Positions 61,990 to 64,000 of a stretch of 64,000 nucleotides of DNA are shown in pieces (position 1 is the stretch's first letter; each line of letters starts with the position of its first letter). The notes under the pieces are model-generated. The model saw only the letters and a list, made by a program, of their open reading frames with translations, made no database searches and had not been told where the DNA came from. The DNA comes from Nocardiopsis sp. ATB16-24 (GTDB lineage: Bacteria; Actinomycetota; Actinomycetes; Streptosporangiales; Streptosporangiaceae), in the NCBI RefSeq assembly GCF_030271535.1, contig NZ_JASCXJ010000019.1, positions 1 to 64,000 of the forward strand, given 5' to 3'. A program made the translations under genes and the position numbers.

Positions 61990-62808
61990 ATGGACGTCAT
62001 CAAGGTCAGTGATCCCGGGGATCCCCGCCTGGCCGACTACACCCGCCTGCGCGACGTGAACCTGCGCCGCCACCTGGAGGTCGAGCACGGCCTGTTCATG
62101 GCCGAGGGCGACAAGGTGATCCGCAGGGCCGTCGCGGCGGGTTTCTCGCCCCGCAGTTTCCTGCTCACCGAGCGCCGGGCCGAAGCGCTCGACGACGTGG
62201 TCCGCGCCTGTGACGCGCCCCTGTACGTGGTCGGTGAGGACACCGCCCGCAGACTCGTCGGCTTCGACCTGCACCGTGGCGCGCTGGCCGCCTTCCACCG
62301 CCGCGCCCTGCCCCCGCTCGACGACGTCCTGGCTAAGGCGCGCACCATCGTCGTCCTGGAGGACCTGGTGGACCACACCAACGTGGGCGCCGTCTTCCGC
62401 AGCGCCGCCGGCCTGGGCGTGGACGCGATCGTGCTCGCGCCGCGCTGCGCCGACCCCCTCTATCGGCGGGCGGTCAAGGTGTCCATGGGGGCGGTCTTCA
62501 CCCTGCCCCACACGCGTATGGACGACTGGTACGGAGGTCTGGACGTCCTGCGCGAGGCCGGGTTCCACCTCCTGGCGCTCACCCCCGGGGAGGGCTCCCT
62601 GCCTTTGGCCGAGGCCATGGCCGCCCTCGGCCCCCACGACCGGGTCGGTCTTCTTCTGGGCACCGAGGGCGAGGGGCTGTCCTCCCGTTGGTTGACCGGC
62701 GCCACCGCCCGGGTGCACATCCCCATGGCCGACCGTGACGTGGACTCCCTCAACGTCACCGCCGCCGCGGCCATCGCCTGCTACGAGTTGGCCCGTGCCG
62801 GGCGGTGA
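61990..62808 (+). CDS. SpoU/TrmH-family RNA 2'-O-methyltransferase (272 aa)
   Basis: An N-terminal substrate-binding region (RHLEVEHGLFMAEGDKVIRR) precedes the SPOUT knot domain. That domain has LEDLVDHTNVGAVFRSAAGL (motif 1), LLLGTEGEGLSSRWL (motif 2) and the catalytic-knot SLNVTAAAAIACYE (motif 3). Relatives methylate ribose 2'-OH of rRNA or tRNA; the exact target is unknown. The ATG at 61990 follows a GGGAGATAA stretch. Confidence 0.92.
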   Translation: MDVIKVSDPGDPRLADYTRLRDVNLRRHLEVEHGLFMAEGDKVIRRAVAAGFSPRSFLLTERRAEALDDVVRACDAPLYVVGEDTARRLVGFDLHRGALAAFHRRALPPLDDVLAKARTIVVLEDLVDHTNVGAVFRSAAGLGVDAIVLAPRCADPLYRRAVKVSMGAVFTLPHTRMDDWYGGLDVLREAGFHLLALTPGEGSLPLAEAMAALGPHDRVGLLLGTEGEGLSSRWLTGATARVHIPMADRDVDSLNVTAAAAIACYELARAGR

Positions 62809-62917
62809 GACCGTTCGGCCACGGAACCGACCGTGGGACCGGCCGGGGACACCACGGGTGTGATGGGCTGGACGCACGACGGACCACGAGGGCGACGGAA
62901 GAAGAAGGAGGAGGCGG

Positions 62918-63844
62918 ATGGGCGGCCGAATACTGCTGCAGTGGGAACAGAACAGGGACAACGCCCCGGACCCCCTGACGGTGGACCTCTACACCGGGGG
63001 ACCGGCCCCCGACGAGGGGCTGGAGGAGGTGGTCTTCTACCAGGTGCCCTACACCCCCTCCACACAGGACGTCGACGCACGGCTCGACATGATCGCCCGC
63101 ATGCCGTCGCTGCGGGTCGTCCAGTTGCTGTCCGCCGGATACGAGCACGTGCTGCCGCTGCTGCCCGACCACGTGACGCTGTGCAACGGGCGGGGACTGC
63201 ACGACGCCGGCACCGCCGAGCACGCCCTGGCCCTCATCCTGGCCTCCCAGCGGGAGCTGCCCCGGTGGGCGCTGGCACAGAAGGAGGACCGTTGGGAACC
63301 GGTCGTACTGCGTTCTCTCGCCGACCGCCGGGTCATGATCATCGGCCACGGCAGCATCGGCCGGGCGATCGAACGCCGGCTGCTGCCCTTCGAGACCGAG
63401 ATCGTGCGCGTGGCCAGTCGTGCCCGGCCCGGCGTGCACGGAATCGATGAACTGCACGGGCTGCTGCCCGGCACCGACGTCGTCGTACTGGTCACCCCGC
63501 TCACCGAGACCACGCGCGGACTGTTCGGCGCCGCGGAGCTGGCGTTGCTGCCCGACGACGCGCTCGTGGTGAACGTGGGACGTGGAGCGGTCCTGGACAC
63601 CGAGGCCCTGCTGGCGGAGAGGGGCCGGGTCCGGGCGGCCCTCGACGTCACCGACCCCGAACCCCCGCCCGCGGGCCATCCCTTGTGGAGGGCGCCGGGG
63701 GTGTTCCTCACCCCGCACGTGGCGGGCGGATCGGCCTCCTTCTACCCGAGGGCCAAGGCCTTCATGGACGCCCAGCTCGCCCGGTGGGCCGCGGGGGAGG
63801 ACCTGGCCAACGTGGTCCGACGAGGCGCCCACCGGGACCGATAG
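62918..63844 (+). CDS. D-2-hydroxyacid dehydrogenase (308 aa)
   Basis: An NAD-binding fold with GHGSIGRAI and the catalytic set in VNVGRGAVLD (Arg), DVTDPEPPP (Glu) and PHVAGGS (His). AAGGAGGAGG lies 6 bases before the ATG. The family oxidises or reduces D-2-hydroxy acids such as glycerate or lactate; the substrate is unknown. It is downstream of the TrmH-type gene in the same direction. Confidence 0.88.
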   Translation: MGGRILLQWEQNRDNAPDPLTVDLYTGGPAPDEGLEEVVFYQVPYTPSTQDVDARLDMIARMPSLRVVQLLSAGYEHVLPLLPDHVTLCNGRGLHDAGTAEHALALILASQRELPRWALAQKEDRWEPVVLRSLADRRVMIIGHGSIGRAIERRLLPFETEIVRVASRARPGVHGIDELHGLLPGTDVVVLVTPLTETTRGLFGAAELALLPDDALVVNVGRGAVLDTEALLAERGRVRAALDVTDPEPPPAGHPLWRAPGVFLTPHVAGGSASFYPRAKAFMDAQLARWAAGEDLANVVRRGAHRDR

Positions 63845-63952
63845 GCGTCCGCCCACCGCCCGGTCGCGGTGGAACCCCTGCCGTCCGAGACCGGCGCCGG
63901 TGAGGGAGGAGTCGGTGCGCGGATCGTCGGTGGCGAAGGACAGACTGGGAGC

Positions 63953-64000
63953 ATGCGCATAGCGGTGGTCGCCGACGGAGAGGGCGGGGGCTGGCTCCAG
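63953..64000 (+). CDS. Partial CDS at the window end
   Basis: An ATG preceded by GGGAG opens MRIAVVADGEGGGWLQ and runs off the edge. A Rossmann-like start IAVVADGEGGG is visible, but 16 residues do not support an identification. Confidence 0.45.
   Translation, partial: MRIAVVADGEGGGWLQ

Overview
The window looks like chromosomal DNA from a high-GC filamentous actinomycete. Very high GC, GTG/TTG starts, whiJ/abaA-type regulator clusters, DUF2510 and DUF397 proteins, IS701-type transposase remains and I-E-type CRISPR repeats all point that way. A secreted alpha-lytic-type protease very like the Nocardiopsis alkaline proteases makes Nocardiopsis or a close relative the best guess. All identifications are by eye; no search was run.

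Layout. (1) 1-10.4 kb, minus strand: a GTPase-centred locus. It has two Zn-ribbon GTPases, a GAP1-like protein, an Fn3/low-complexity protein and three small proteins, resembling the predicted conflict systems of multicellular bacteria. (2) 11.1-16 kb: a membrane coiled-coil protein, a GAF-SpoIIE phosphatase, a DEAD-box helicase and a cold-shock protein. (3) 16.7-25.2 kb: an ArsR-SulP operon, a P1B ATPase, a frameshifted saccharopine-dehydrogenase-like gene divergent from a GlxA-type regulator, a NUDIX hydrolase, a membrane protein and a bile-acid-symporter-family protein. (4) 25.4-28.3 kb: a tightly overlapping four-gene operon: HemK2-like methyltransferase, CDGSH protein, haem-oxygenase-like metal oxidase, EgtD-like methyltransferase. 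(5) 28.3-31.8 kb: a gene-poor stretch with a duplicated hairpin element, then an abaA/whiJ-like cluster of lower GC. (6) 32-37 kb: an aldehyde/alcohol dehydrogenase and APC permease operon divergent from a TetR gene with twin operators. (7) 37.7-42.5 kb: a secreted DNRLRE-like protein, decayed genes (ilvD remnant, frameshifted hypothetical), a P1-family peptidase and a VOC protein. (8) 43-44.2 kb: the secreted protease. (9) 44.2-49.2 kb: a NUDIX / PNP-nucleosidase / TPR-membrane operon. (10) 49.6-53.3 kb: a small accessory patch with a paralogue remnant, a 3-repeat CRISPR remnant, an ATPase-TOPRIM-like pair, a dead IS701 element and tRNA-His. (11) 53.4-64 kb: oligoribonuclease, a DUF2510 proline-rich membrane protein, an amidase-like protein, two tandem substrate-binding/vWA proteins, an SSI-like inhibitor, a TrmH-type methyltransferase and a D-2-hydroxyacid dehydrogenase.

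The most promising possibly undescribed systems are two. The first is the NUDIX-PNP-TPR operon: the PNP protein and the TPR membrane protein share a short RHIM/amyloid-like motif, which suggests an NLR-like nucleotide-depleting immune pair controlled by an operator just upstream. The second is the EgtD-like operon, whose methyltransferase appears to have lost two histidine-specificity residues and may act on another substrate. Several regulators and hydrolases have a TAnnnT box 7 to 9 bases before the start codon, suggesting leaderless, operator-controlled transcription.
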